64,000 nucleotides of DNA from Methanomassiliicoccales archaeon LGM-DZ1 (GTDB taxonomy: Archaea; Thermoplasmatota; Thermoplasmata; Methanomassiliicoccales; Methanomethylophilaceae): the NCBI GenBank assembly GCA_030168595.1, contig CP115556.1, positions 744,001-808,000 on the forward strand, written 5' to 3'. Numbering within the stretch: position 1 is the stretch's first letter; the number at the start of each line of letters is the position of its first letter. A program made the translations under genes and the position numbers. Below are positions 1 to 8,647 of the stretch, in pieces. Under the pieces are notes generated by a model. That model ran no database searches and was not told the origin of the DNA. It was given only the letters and a program-made list of their open reading frames with translations.

Positions 1-2
1 GA

Positions 3-1076
3 GTCACCAGCGAGGTCCTGACCCCGGAGCAGGCGGCAGCGAAGATCGCCTACGTGCGCGAGCACGTCCCCAACCTGAAGGTGATCGGCATCGCCGGGCC
101 GGGGGATCCTCTGGCCAACGAGGAGACTTTCGAGACCCTCGCCCTCGTGAAGGAGAGGTTCCCGGACCTCACTCTGTGCATTTCGACCAACGGCCTCGCC
201 CTGCCGGACAGCGCGGAGAGGCTGTACGGCCTCGGCGTCAGGTTCGTCACCGTGACAGTCAACGCCCCGGACGAGGAGACCGGGGCCGAGGTCTACGGAT
301 CGGTCATCTGGGAAGGCAGAAGGCTCACCGGGAGGGAGGGGGCGCGGATACTGCTGTCCCGGCAGATGGAAGGGATCGAGAAATGCGCCGCCCTCGGGAT
401 GCTGGTGAAGGTCAACATCGTGATGATCCCCGGGAAGAACGCGGACAGGATCCCCGAGATCGTGAAGATGGCCAAGGCCAAGGGGGCCTACATTGTCAAT
501 ATCCTGCCGTTCATCCCCGTGAAAGGGACCGCTTTCGAGAACCTCCGCCCTCCGACCGCGGAGGAGAGGAAGGCCCTCATGGACCTGTGCTCGGCGGACG
601 CCCGCATGATGCGCCATTGCCGCCAGTGCCGCGCGGATGCCGTGGGCCTGCTGGGAGAGGACCGCTCGGCGGAGTTCGCCGGCTGCGGGTACGGGTCCGG
701 CAACGGCTGCGGGCCTGCGGAAACCGGCCCTAACATGGTATCGTTCCGCACCGGGAAGTACGTGATAGCGCTGGCCTCCGAGAACGGGAGGAACGTCGAC
801 AGCGGCTTCGGCAGCGCCTCCCGCTTCCTTGTATACTCAGCTGACGGCCCGGACATCAGGTTCCTCCGCGAAGTCCGCCCGGCCGATCTCGCGAAAGAAG
901 TGGCAGGGCGGTCCCACAAGGAGCATGTAGAGGAGATCGTGACCCTTCTCGACGACTGCGACATCATAGCCGTGAAGGAGATCGGAGATATGCCGAGGGC
1001 GGTCATCGAGGGACGTGGGAAAAGGGTCATCGTCACCGAGGGCGGAGTGAGGGAGACCGTGTCCTCGGTGCGCTGA
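3..1076 (+). CDS. nifB: NifB-like radical SAM protein, 3' part
   Basis: The reading frame is open from the first bases of the window, so the true start and the radical SAM cysteine motif lie upstream. The visible part holds the rest of a radical SAM barrel (GIAGPGDPLAN, STNGL, NIVMIPGKN) with a cysteine-rich stretch (CRQCRADAVGL) near its end. The last ~110 residues form a NifX/NifB-type cofactor-binding domain (YVIALASENG, then HKEHVEEIVTLLDDCD). NifB builds the iron-sulfur core (NifB-co) of nitrogenase cofactor. Homologues occur in methanogens with and without nitrogenase, and no nif structural gene is visible here, so the role in this organism is open. The barrel-plus-NifX order supports NifB over other radical SAM enzymes. 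Confidence 0.78.
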   Translation, partial: VTSEVLTPEQAAAKIAYVREHVPNLKVIGIAGPGDPLANEETFETLALVKERFPDLTLCISTNGLALPDSAERLYGLGVRFVTVTVNAPDEETGAEVYGSVIWEGRRLTGREGARILLSRQMEGIEKCAALGMLVKVNIVMIPGKNADRIPEIVKMAKAKGAYIVNILPFIPVKGTAFENLRPPTAEERKALMDLCSADARMMRHCRQCRADAVGLLGEDRSAEFAGCGYGSGNGCGPAETGPNMVSFRTGKYVIALASENGRNVDSGFGSASRFLVYSADGPDIRFLREVRPADLAKEVAGRSHKEHVEEIVTLLDDCDIIAVKEIGDMPRAVIEGRGKRVIVTEGGVRETVSSVR

Positions 1077-1080
1077 TCCC

Positions 1081-1120
1081 CCGCCGGGCATCCCGGCGGC
1101 CCTGTTTTCCCTTTATTTTG
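1081..1120 (+). terminator. Hairpin terminator after nifB-like gene
   Basis: A perfect 8-bp stem (CCGCCGGG / CCCGGCGG, loop CAT) at 1081-1099 is followed by T-rich DNA, five bases after the stop codon. Confidence 0.7.
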
Positions 1121-1133
1121 GTTTTATCTCCAT

Positions 1134-1150
1134 TTTTTTAATATATTTAG
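1134..1150 (+). promoter_or_regulatory. TATA box of ABC exporter pair
   Basis: The AT-rich run TTTAATATATTTAG lies about 25 bases before the ATG at 1169. This suits a very short or absent 5' leader. Confidence 0.5.
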
Positions 1151-1168
1151 GAATGCTTAAATTATTTC

Positions 1169-2950
1169 ATGGAAGCAAGAAAGAGGCTGAGAAGGCTCAC
1201 TGCCTATGCCGGCCGCTACAGGTACCTGACATACGCCTCGCTGGTGCTGTCGACGGCGAGCGCCCTCCTGTCCGCGGTCCCGTATTATTACATATGGAAG
1301 ATACTGGACGAGATCATCGGCTCGATGCCGGATTACAGCGAGGCCGACGGCGTGGTCGGATACGGCATCGCCGCCCTCGCCTTCACAGCGGCCTCGGTCC
1401 TGGTCTACATATGCGCCCTGATGTGCTCGCACCTGTCGGCCTTCCGCATCGCCAAGAACATGAGGAAGGATATGCTCGAACGCATCCTGAGCCTCCCTCC
1501 CGGGGCCCTTGACGCAGCCGGGACGGGGAAGATCAGGAGGACCGTCTTCGATTCGGCGGCCGCCACCGAAACGTACATGGCCCATCAGCTGCCGGACCGG
1601 GCCGGCGCCTGCGTCCTGCCGGTCGCCTTCGCCGTCCTGCTGTTCCTATTCGACTGGCGCCTGGGCCTGGTCTCCGTGCTCGTGGTCGTCATGGCGGCCG
1701 CCGCCATGCTCAGCATGGCAGGCGGAAAGGCCCTCAGGAAATCCCTGGAGTCCTACCAGACGGCGCTCGCCGGCATGAACCGGGAGGCCGTGGAGTATGT
1801 GCGCGGCATGTCCGTGGTGAAGACCTTCCAGCAGACCGTGGACTCATTCCGGGAGTTCAAGGCGTCCATCGACGGTTTCGGCGAGTGGGCCGTGAAGTAC
1901 ACCATGTGGTGCCGGAAGCGCATGACCGCTTTCGTGGTCATCTCCAGTTCGGCCATCTCCCTCCTGATAATCACCGCCCTCGCCCTGAACGGCGGGACGG
2001 ACTGGTCCTCGGGGTTCCTGTCCGACTTCATCTTCTACGTGGTGTTCACGCCCATCATCTCGCTCCTCCTGCTGAGGATAATGTACTCGAGCAGGGAGGG
2101 GATGATCGTGGACGATGCCCTCGCCCGCGTCGATGAGCTCCTGGCACAGGAGCCGCTCCCCGAGCCGGAATCCCCGAAGGCCCCCGAGAACATGACCGTG
2201 AGGTTCGAAGGAGTCACGTTCACCTATCCGGGCTCGGAGACCCCTGCCCTGAGCGGGGTCGACATGGAGATCCGCCAGGGGGCCGTGACCGCTCTCGTGG
2301 GTCCCAGCGGGAGCGGGAAGAGCACCGCCGCCGCCCTGGCCTGCCGGTTCTGGGATCCGCAGGAGGGGAGGGTGACCATCGGCGGCATCGATATCAGGGA
2401 CATCGGCAGCGCGAAGATGGGCGAGATGGTCTCGTTCGTGTTCCAGCGCAGCGGCCTGCTCAAGGACACCCTGCTGAACAACGTCAGGGCCGCCCGCCCG
2501 TCGGCGACCGAGGAGGAGGTGGCCGAGGCCCTGCGCAGGGCTCAATGCAGCGACATCGTGGCCAAGCTCCCCGAGGGGCTCGGCACCATGCTGGGGCCCG
2601 GGGGAGCGCACCTCTCCGGCGGGGAGGTCCAGAGGCTGGCCATCGCCCGCGCCTTCCTGAAGGACGCGCCCATCGTGATCCTCGACGAGGCGACGGCGTT
2701 CGCCGACCCGGAGAACGAATACCTCGTCCAGAGGGCCTTCGAGGAGCTTTCCGCCGACAGGACGGTGCTGATGATAGCGCACCGCCTGACCACAGTGCGC
2801 CGGGCAGACCGCATATACGTGATGGACGGAGGGAGGATATCCGAGTACGGGACCCATGACGAGATGGCCTCCGGGAACGGCAGGTACAGCCGCATGTGGA
2901 AGGAGTACACCGAATCCGTCGACTGGAAGATCGGGGGGACGCCGCAATGA
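1169..2950 (+). CDS. ABC exporter half-transporter, permease-ATPase fusion (first of pair)
   Basis: This 593-residue protein has the MsbA/multidrug exporter layout: a membrane domain with about six helices in residues 20-310 and a C-terminal ATPase. The ATPase has Walker A GPSGSGKST near residue 378, signature LSGGE near 481, and Walker B VILDEAT near 503 followed by the switch histidine (AHRLTT). It overlaps the start of the next exporter gene by four bases (ATGA), so the two are cotranscribed and probably form a heterodimer. The substrate cannot be read from sequence. The pairing resembles IrtAB/YbtPQ-type or heterodimeric drug exporters, but nothing nearby decides between them. Confidence 0.88.
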   Translation: MEARKRLRRLTAYAGRYRYLTYASLVLSTASALLSAVPYYYIWKILDEIIGSMPDYSEADGVVGYGIAALAFTAASVLVYICALMCSHLSAFRIAKNMRKDMLERILSLPPGALDAAGTGKIRRTVFDSAAATETYMAHQLPDRAGACVLPVAFAVLLFLFDWRLGLVSVLVVVMAAAAMLSMAGGKALRKSLESYQTALAGMNREAVEYVRGMSVVKTFQQTVDSFREFKASIDGFGEWAVKYTMWCRKRMTAFVVISSSAISLLIITALALNGGTDWSSGFLSDFIFYVVFTPIISLLLLRIMYSSREGMIVDDALARVDELLAQEPLPEPESPKAPENMTVRFEGVTFTYPGSETPALSGVDMEIRQGAVTALVGPSGSGKSTAAALACRFWDPQEGRVTIGGIDIRDIGSAKMGEMVSFVFQRSGLLKDTLLNNVRAARPSATEEEVAEALRRAQCSDIVAKLPEGLGTMLGPGGAHLSGGEVQRLAIARAFLKDAPIVILDEATAFADPENEYLVQRAFEELSADRTVLMIAHRLTTVRRADRIYVMDGGRISEYGTHDEMASGNGRYSRMWKEYTESVDWKIGGTPQ

Positions 2951-4694
2951 CGCTGAGATCGCGCACATGCGAGCGCCTGGCACTCACCGACGAAGGCTAT
3001 GACAACTACGTCAGGAGCACGGCCGGCAGAGTGGCCTTCAACTGCACCCTCATCATACCCGTGATGGCGGCGTTCCTGCTCATATGCGACGTCATGGGAG
3101 ACAACAGCTACGACTTCGACATCAGCGTCTGGGTCTATGCGGCCATCCTGTGCGTTTCCGCCGTCCTCTCCTATGCCGTCTACCTGTGGTCCTACGACCG
3201 CTCCTACACCGATGTCTACCGGGAGAGCGCGAACGTCCGCACGGCGATAGCCGAGAGGCTCAGGAAACTGCCGATGTCCTTCTTCGAGAAGAAGGACCCC
3301 ACCGACATCACCGAGAGGATCATGGGGGACGTGACCCAGCAGGAGCAGGCCATGTCGGAATGGTTCCCGCTCATGGCGAGCGCCATGATCTTCGTCGGAG
3401 CGATGAGCGTGGCGATCCTCCTCTTCAACCCCCTGCTGGGCGCCGCCGCCCTGTGGCCCGTGCCGATATCGATCGCCATGGTGTTCCTCTCCAAGAGGGT
3501 CCAGAACAAGTACAACGGCCGCAAGGCGAAGGCCCTCCTGGAGGTCAACGAGGGCATACAGGAGTACCTGGAGAACCTGTGCGACCTGCGCACCAACGGC
3601 GCCGGGGAGGAGTACCTCGCCGGCCTGAACAGGAAAATGGATAAAGCCGAGAAGAGCCAGATATCGGCGGAGCTGGCGGTTTCGGTCTTCGTGGTGGCCG
3701 CCCAGCTGCTGCTGAAGTTCGGCATCGTGACCACGGCCGCCGTCGGAGGATGGATGCTGACCGAAGGCAGCGTCAGCGTCTACGTGTTCATCGGCTACAT
3801 CATCCTGGTAGGAAGGGTCTACGACCCGCTGGACCAGGCGCTGCAGATGCTGGCCGCCATCAACTCCGCCGAGTACAACATATCCCGCCTGAAGGACCGG
3901 AGCAGACCGGCAGGCAGGATTTCTCCCCGAACGGGCATACCGTGTCGTTCGAGGACGTGGGATTCTCCTACGAAAGCGGGAACGCTGCCCTCAGGCACAT
4001 CAGCTTCACGGCGGAGCAGGGCACCGTGACCGCCCTCGTAGGGCCCAGCGGGAGCGGCAAGAGCACGGCGGCGAAATTGGCGGCCAGGTTCTGGGACATC
4101 GATTCCGGGAAGATAACCCTGGGCGGGACGGATATCTCGGAGATCGATCCGGAGACGCTGCTCTCGCATTACTCCATCGTGTTCCAGGACGTCGTCCTGT
4201 TCAACACGACCGTCCGCGACAACATCAGGGTCGGGCGCCGGAACGCAACGGATGAGGAGATCGAGGCAGCCGCCGAGGCGGCCGCCTGCGGGGAGTTCAT
4301 CAGCAGGCTGCCTGAAGGGTACGATACGGTGATCGGCGAGAACGGGGCCAAGCTCTCAGGCGGCGAGAGGCAGAGGATCTCGATAGCCAGGGCCCTCCTG
4401 AAGAACGCCCCCGTCATCCTCCTGGACGAGGCCACCGCCTCCCTCGACGCCGAATGCGAGAGCCAGGTGCAGAGGGCGATATCCGCCCTCATAAAGGACA
4501 AGACCGTGCTGGTGGTCGCCCACAGGATGAGGACCGTCCGCAATGCCGACTGGATCGTGGTCCTTTCCGACGGGGAGATCGCAGAGCAGGGGACGCCCGG
4601 GGACCTCCTGGCCAAAAAGGGGATCTTCGCCGGGATGGCGGAGCTGCAGTCCTCTTCCGGCAGCTGGAAGATGGGCTCTGCGGACAGGGCCTGA
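2947..4694 (+). pseudogene. ABC exporter half-transporter (second of pair), frameshifted
   Basis: The ATG overlaps the upstream stop codon. The first ~317 codons encode the membrane domain (MTLRSRTCERL..., ending near NISRLKD). The reading frame then has to move back one base at about 3893-3910 to continue into a normal ATPase domain: QTGRQDFSPNGHTVSFEDV, Walker A GPSGSGKST, signature LSGGERQR, Walker B ILLDEATAS, and AHRM. One missing G in CCGGAGC at 3898-3902 would restore a single ~582-codon gene. Both halves are otherwise intact and show no decay. A recent mutation, a sequencing or assembly error, or a -1 ribosomal frameshift would all fit. If the mutation is real, the exporter pair is broken because this half loses its ATPase. 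Confidence 0.8.
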
Positions 4695-4727
4695 GGGCGG
4701 CCCTGCGCCCCCGGGCCTTTTTTTAAA
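4695..4727 (+). terminator. Terminator after ABC exporter pair
   Basis: Directly after the stop codon, GGGCG and CGCCC can pair across a 6-base loop. A further GC run and seven T residues (about 4720-4726) follow. Confidence 0.55.
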
Positions 4728-4749
4728 CTACTTATAGGGGCACCCTATA

Positions 4750-4775
4750 GCGCGCACACATTCGGAAGTGCGCGC
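4750..4775. promoter_or_regulatory. Palindrome abutting the alaS start codon, possible operator
   Basis: GCGCGCAC (4750-4757) and GTGCGCGC (4768-4775) form a perfect 8-bp inverted repeat with a 10-base spacer. It ends exactly at the ATG of alaS. The TATA-like box ACTTATAG lies at about 4730-4737, so the palindrome covers the expected transcription start. It could be an operator, or an RNA hairpin if transcription starts upstream. Confidence 0.5.
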
Positions 4776-6548
4776 ATGGAAGCACAGGAACTCAGAGAAG
4801 CATACATCAATTTCTTCAAAGCAAGGGGCCACGTCCAGATCCGCTCGGCCTCGCTCATCCCCGAGAACGACCCCACCGTCCTCTTCACCACCGCCGGGAT
4901 GCATCCCCTCGTGCCCTATCTCCTGGGCGAGAAGCACCCAGCCGGGAAGCGCCTCACCGACTTCCAGAAGTGCGTCAGGACGGGCGACATCGACGAGGTC
5001 GGGGACGCCAGCCACCTGACGTTCTTCGAGATGCTCGGGAACTGGTCCCTGGGCGACTACTTCAAGAAGGAGTCCATCGCCTGGAGCTACCAGCTCCTGC
5101 AGGAGGTCCTGCACATCCCGCCCGAGCAGCTGGCCGTCACCGCCTTCGCCGGCGACGCCGATGCCCCCAAGGACACCGAGACCGCCGAGCTCTGGAAGGC
5201 CCAGGGCATCGCGGAGGACCACATCTTCTTCCTCCCGAAGGAGGACAACTGGTGGGGCCCCGCCGGCCAGACCGGGCCCTGCGGGCCCGACACCGAGATC
5301 TTCTTCATCGACAAGACGAAGAAGCCTTGCGGGCCTGAATGCCGCCCCGGCTGCCACTGCGGGTACTACACCGAGATCTGGAACAACGTCTTCATGCAGT
5401 ACTTCAAGGACGCCCAGGGGAAGTTCTCGCCCCTGAAGCAGAAGAACGTCGACACCGGGATGGGCCTCGAGAGGGCGCTCCGCGTCGTCAACGGCGTCGA
5501 GACCGTCTACGACACCCCGCTCTTCACCCCCATCCTCGGCAAGATCGAGGAGCTCTCCGGCAAGCCGTACGCCGAGAACCAGAAGGCGTTCCGCGTCATC
5601 GCGGACCACATGCGCGCCTCCACATTCCTCATCGCCGATGGCGTCGTCCCCGCCCGCATGGGCGGAGGTTACATCCTCCGCAGGCTCATCAGGAGGGCGA
5701 GCCGCTACATGAACCAGCTCGGTGTCGAGGGAGCTCGCCTCTCAGAGATCTCCGAGGTCGTCATCCGCGACTACAGCAAGGCCTACCCCGAGCTCAGTGA
5801 GAACAAGGAGAACATCCTGAACACAGTCTCCGCGGAAGAGCAGAAGTTCCATTCGACCCTCAAGAAGGGGCTGAGGAAGCTCGACGAGGTCATCGCCTCC
5901 TGCGGCGACTCCAAGGTCCTCGACGGGAACGAGGTCTTCCACCTTTACGACACCTTCGGGTTCCCCATCGAGCTCACCAAGGAACTCGCGGCAGAGAAAG
6001 GCTACAAGGTAGACGAGGAGGACTTCAAGAACAGGTTCAAGCAGCACCAGGAGACCTCCAGGATGGACACCAACCAGGTGTTCAAGGGCGGCCTCGCGGA
6101 CCACTCCGAGGAGACCACCAAGCTCCACACCGCCACCCACCTGCTGAACGCCGCCCTGAGGAACCTCATCGACCCCAACATCAGGCAGAAAGGCAGCAAC
6201 ATCACCGCCGAGAGACTCAGATTCGATTTCAACTTCGACAGGAAGCTCGAGCCCGAGGAGATCGCGAAGATCGAAAAGTACGTCAACGACGCCATCAAGG
6301 CCGACATCCCGGTGGTATGCGAGGAGATGACCCTCGAAGAGGCCCGTGCCAGGAACGCCATCGGCGTGTTCGACAACAAGTACGGGGAGCGCGTCAAGGT
6401 CTACACCATCGGTGACGTCTCCTGCGAGATCTGCGGCGGCCCCCATGTGAAGCACACCGGCGAGCTCCAGGGATTCAAGATCCTCAAGGAGCAGAGCTCG
6501 GCGGCCGGCGTCAGGCGCATCAAGGCCGTCGTCGGCAAATTCGACTGA
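4776..6548 (+). CDS. alaS: Alanyl-tRNA synthetase, short bacterial type
   Basis: This enzyme attaches alanine to tRNA-Ala. The class II catalytic domain (from MEAQELREAYINFFKARGH, with FTTAGMHPLVPYL) and the tRNA-recognition region are complete. The editing domain is also present, with HTATHLL near residue 450 and CEICGGPHV near 549. The protein is only 590 residues, against about 875-900 for usual bacterial or archaeal AlaRS. It ends at AAGVRRIKAVVG, so the C-terminal DHHA1/C-Ala part is missing. The beta-barrel normally found between LYDTFGFP and HTATHLL is also missing. This compact form is, from family knowledge, seen mainly in bacteria with reduced genomes, so gene transfer is likely. 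A tRNA-Ala gene lies 760 bases downstream. Confidence 0.92.
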   Translation: MEAQELREAYINFFKARGHVQIRSASLIPENDPTVLFTTAGMHPLVPYLLGEKHPAGKRLTDFQKCVRTGDIDEVGDASHLTFFEMLGNWSLGDYFKKESIAWSYQLLQEVLHIPPEQLAVTAFAGDADAPKDTETAELWKAQGIAEDHIFFLPKEDNWWGPAGQTGPCGPDTEIFFIDKTKKPCGPECRPGCHCGYYTEIWNNVFMQYFKDAQGKFSPLKQKNVDTGMGLERALRVVNGVETVYDTPLFTPILGKIEELSGKPYAENQKAFRVIADHMRASTFLIADGVVPARMGGGYILRRLIRRASRYMNQLGVEGARLSEISEVVIRDYSKAYPELSENKENILNTVSAEEQKFHSTLKKGLRKLDEVIASCGDSKVLDGNEVFHLYDTFGFPIELTKELAAEKGYKVDEEDFKNRFKQHQETSRMDTNQVFKGGLADHSEETTKLHTATHLLNAALRNLIDPNIRQKGSNITAERLRFDFNFDRKLEPEEIAKIEKYVNDAIKADIPVVCEEMTLEEARARNAIGVFDNKYGERVKVYTIGDVSCEICGGPHVKHTGELQGFKILKEQSSAAGVRRIKAVVGKFD

Positions 6549-6693
6549 AACCTCTTTCACGGGGGCCTCCCGGCCCCCGAATAATGGACGATGCCGAGGT
6601 CCCGTACGGATGCCTGTTTGACATTGACATCGGGGCGGCATGTGAACATGTCGGCAGCCAGTTTTATTCCGTTATAACCGCCATTCCACTCTC

Positions 6694-7233
6694 ATGGAAG
6701 AAAGCCAGGACCCCAGGGAGCAGCTCGGATTGGTGCAGATATACACCGGCAACGGGAAAGGCAAGACGACGGCGGCCCTCGGGCTCGCTCTGAGAGCCTC
6801 CGGAAGGGGCCTGAAGGTCCTTTTCCTGCAATTCCTGAAGCCGGAAGGAGGATACGGGGAGCAGCTCGCATGCGCGAAGATCCCCGGCATAGACCTCATA
6901 CCGATGGGGCTGGACCACTTCGTGGGAATAGCCAAGGGAGAGGACGTCGCCGCGGCTCACAGGTGCCTCAGCAAGGCCGCAGAACTTATGGGCACCGGCA
7001 GGTACGATGTGGCCGTGCTCGACGAGAGCGTGAACGCCGTCAGGCTGAAGCTGATCACCTCGAAGGAGCTCATAGACGTGCTCAAGGGCCGCCCGGAGCA
7101 TGTGGAGGTCATCCTCACGGGGAGGGGCGCGACCGAAGACCTCGTCGATTATGCGGACCTGGTGACCGATATGAGGCTGGTGAAGCATCCGTTCGATAAG
7201 GGGATAGACGCCAGAATCGGGATAGAATATTGA
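6694..7233 (+). CDS. cobO: Cob(I)yrinic acid a,c-diamide adenosyltransferase
   Basis: The enzyme transfers the adenosyl group of ATP to cob(I)alamin or its precursor, giving coenzyme B12 forms. The P-loop GNGKGKTTAALG sits at residues ~14-25, as is typical of the CobA/CobO/BtuR family. LFLQFLKPEGGYGEQ and AVLDESVNAV follow as expected, and the 179-residue length is normal. The gene stands alone. A TATA-like GTTATAACC about 25 bases before the ATG suggests a leaderless mRNA. Methylotrophic methanogens depend heavily on corrinoid proteins, which fits the context. Confidence 0.92.
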   Translation: MEESQDPREQLGLVQIYTGNGKGKTTAALGLALRASGRGLKVLFLQFLKPEGGYGEQLACAKIPGIDLIPMGLDHFVGIAKGEDVAAAHRCLSKAAELMGTGRYDVAVLDESVNAVRLKLITSKELIDVLKGRPEHVEVILTGRGATEDLVDYADLVTDMRLVKHPFDKGIDARIGIEY

Positions 7234-7304
7234 ACAGGCATCCCGGAAAACCAGCATCCGCGCATGCAGATGCACTCGGATCAGACAGCGAACAGGATAT
7301 ACAA

Positions 7305-7380
7305 TGGTGGACAGTGCGCGATTTGAACGCGCGGCCTCCTGCTTGCAAAGCAGGCGATCTTCCAGCTGATCTAACTGCCC
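7305..7380 (-). tRNA. tRNA-Ala(TGC)
   Basis: Read on the minus strand, the 76 bases fold as a standard cloverleaf. The acceptor is GGGCAGT/ACTGTCC with the G3:U70 pair that marks alanine tRNAs. The anticodon stem-loop is CCTGC-TTTGCAA-GCAGG (anticodon TGC), the T arm is GCGCG-TTCAAAT-CGCGC, the discriminator is A, and CCA is encoded. A TATA-like GTTATATATCC on the minus strand (about 7424-7434) is the likely promoter. Confidence 0.97.
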
Positions 7381-7524
7381 GTTAGCCCGTTAAACCTCAG
7401 GCTGTGCGGACGATTGAGCGGGCGGATATATAACTTTTCATGGCCCGCTTGCATCTCTGATGGCTGCAGGAGCATATGTTCCAGATATCCGGACGGAGGA
7501 TACCGGCCGCCTGTCAGGGCATCG

Positions 7525-7536
7525 GCTTATTATATC
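7525..7536 (+). promoter_or_regulatory. TATA-like box upstream of aroC
   Basis: TTATTATATCC lies ~55 bases before the aroC start and is the only strong AT-rich element between the tRNA promoter and the gene. Confidence 0.4.
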
Positions 7537-7585
7537 CGCCGCGCATGGAAGAACGAGGAACCGGGGCGCGTCCCTGGTATGAACT

Positions 7586-8647
7586 ATGTACGTCCTCGGC
7601 GAGAAACTCAGAATGTCCCTGTTCGGGAAGAGCCACGGCCCGTGCGTCGGCTGCATTGTCGAAGGAGTCCCGCAGGGCACGATCATAGATGCAGAGGCCG
7701 TCGCGCACGACATGACCCTCCGCCGCCCTTCCCCCGGCATCGGGACGGCCAGGCGCGAGAAGGACGAAGCGGTGTTCGTTTCCGGCGTCAGGGACGGGAA
7801 GGCGGACGGCAACCCGATTATCATCGAGATAGCCAACGCCGACACGGACGATTCCAAGTACCTCCCGTTCGAGGAGACCCCGCGCCCCGGCCACGCCGAC
7901 CTGCCGGCGCTCCTTTCCATCAGGAAGTTCGACATCCGCGGCGGAGGGCAGTTCTCCGGGCGCCTGACGGCGCCGATCGTCGCGGCCGGCGCGATCGCAA
8001 GGCAGATACTGGAACGGAAGGGCATCCGCATCGCCTCGTTCTGCAGGTCGATCGGCACCGTGTCCGATGATGCCGAGCGCACCTTCGCGGACGCCGAGGC
8101 TTCCCGCGCGTTCCCGACCCGCGCCTGCAACGCGGAACTGGATTCGAAGTTCTCCGAGGAGATAATGGCCGCCAGGAAGGACTCGGACAGCGTCGGGGGG
8201 ACGGTGGAGTGCATCGTATCGGGGCTCCCCATCGGTTTCGGCGGGATATGGTTCGAGAGCCTCGATGCGGAACTGGCCCATGCCGTGTTCTCCATCCCGG
8301 CCTGCAAGGGCGTCGAGTTCGGAAAGGGGTTCGGGCTGGCGAGGATGCGCGGGTCCGAATCCAACGACTGGTACCGCATGGACGGCGGCAGGATAGTCAC
8401 CGAATCCAACAACATGGGCGGTATCGTCGGAGGGATGTCCGACGGGGCCGACCTGGTCTTCAGGGCCGCGTTCAAGCCCACGCCGACCATCGGGAAGAAG
8501 CAGGATACTGTGAACCTCAGGACCGGCGGGAACGCCGAGCTCTCCGCCGAGGGGAGGCACGATCCGTGCATCGCGCCGAGAGCAGCGGCGGTCGTGGAGG
8601 CCGCCGCAGCGCTGATCATCGCGGACCAGATGGAAAGGGGGTTCTGA
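7586..8647 (+). CDS. aroC: Chorismate synthase
   Basis: This enzyme converts 5-enolpyruvylshikimate 3-phosphate to chorismate using reduced FMN, the last common step to aromatic amino acids. Family signatures are present: GKSHGPCVGC near the N-terminus, LRRPSPGIGTARREKD, TPRPGHADL, and RGGGQFSGRLTAP. The length (353 residues) is normal for archaea. The reading frame ends in GGGGGTTCTGA at 8636-8647. A chorismate mutase frame begins without a start codon at that point, so the two activities act in sequence and may be translated together. Confidence 0.95.
   Translation: MYVLGEKLRMSLFGKSHGPCVGCIVEGVPQGTIIDAEAVAHDMTLRRPSPGIGTARREKDEAVFVSGVRDGKADGNPIIIEIANADTDDSKYLPFEETPRPGHADLPALLSIRKFDIRGGGQFSGRLTAPIVAAGAIARQILERKGIRIASFCRSIGTVSDDAERTFADAEASRAFPTRACNAELDSKFSEEIMAARKDSDSVGGTVECIVSGLPIGFGGIWFESLDAELAHAVFSIPACKGVEFGKGFGLARMRGSESNDWYRMDGGRIVTESNNMGGIVGGMSDGADLVFRAAFKPTPTIGKKQDTVNLRTGGNAELSAEGRHDPCIAPRAAAVVEAAAALIIADQMERGF

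Noticed and set aside
7414-8070. Overlapping plus-strand frame upstream of and across aroC
   Set aside because: It is a frame-shifted Arg-rich shadow of aroC, without a family match.
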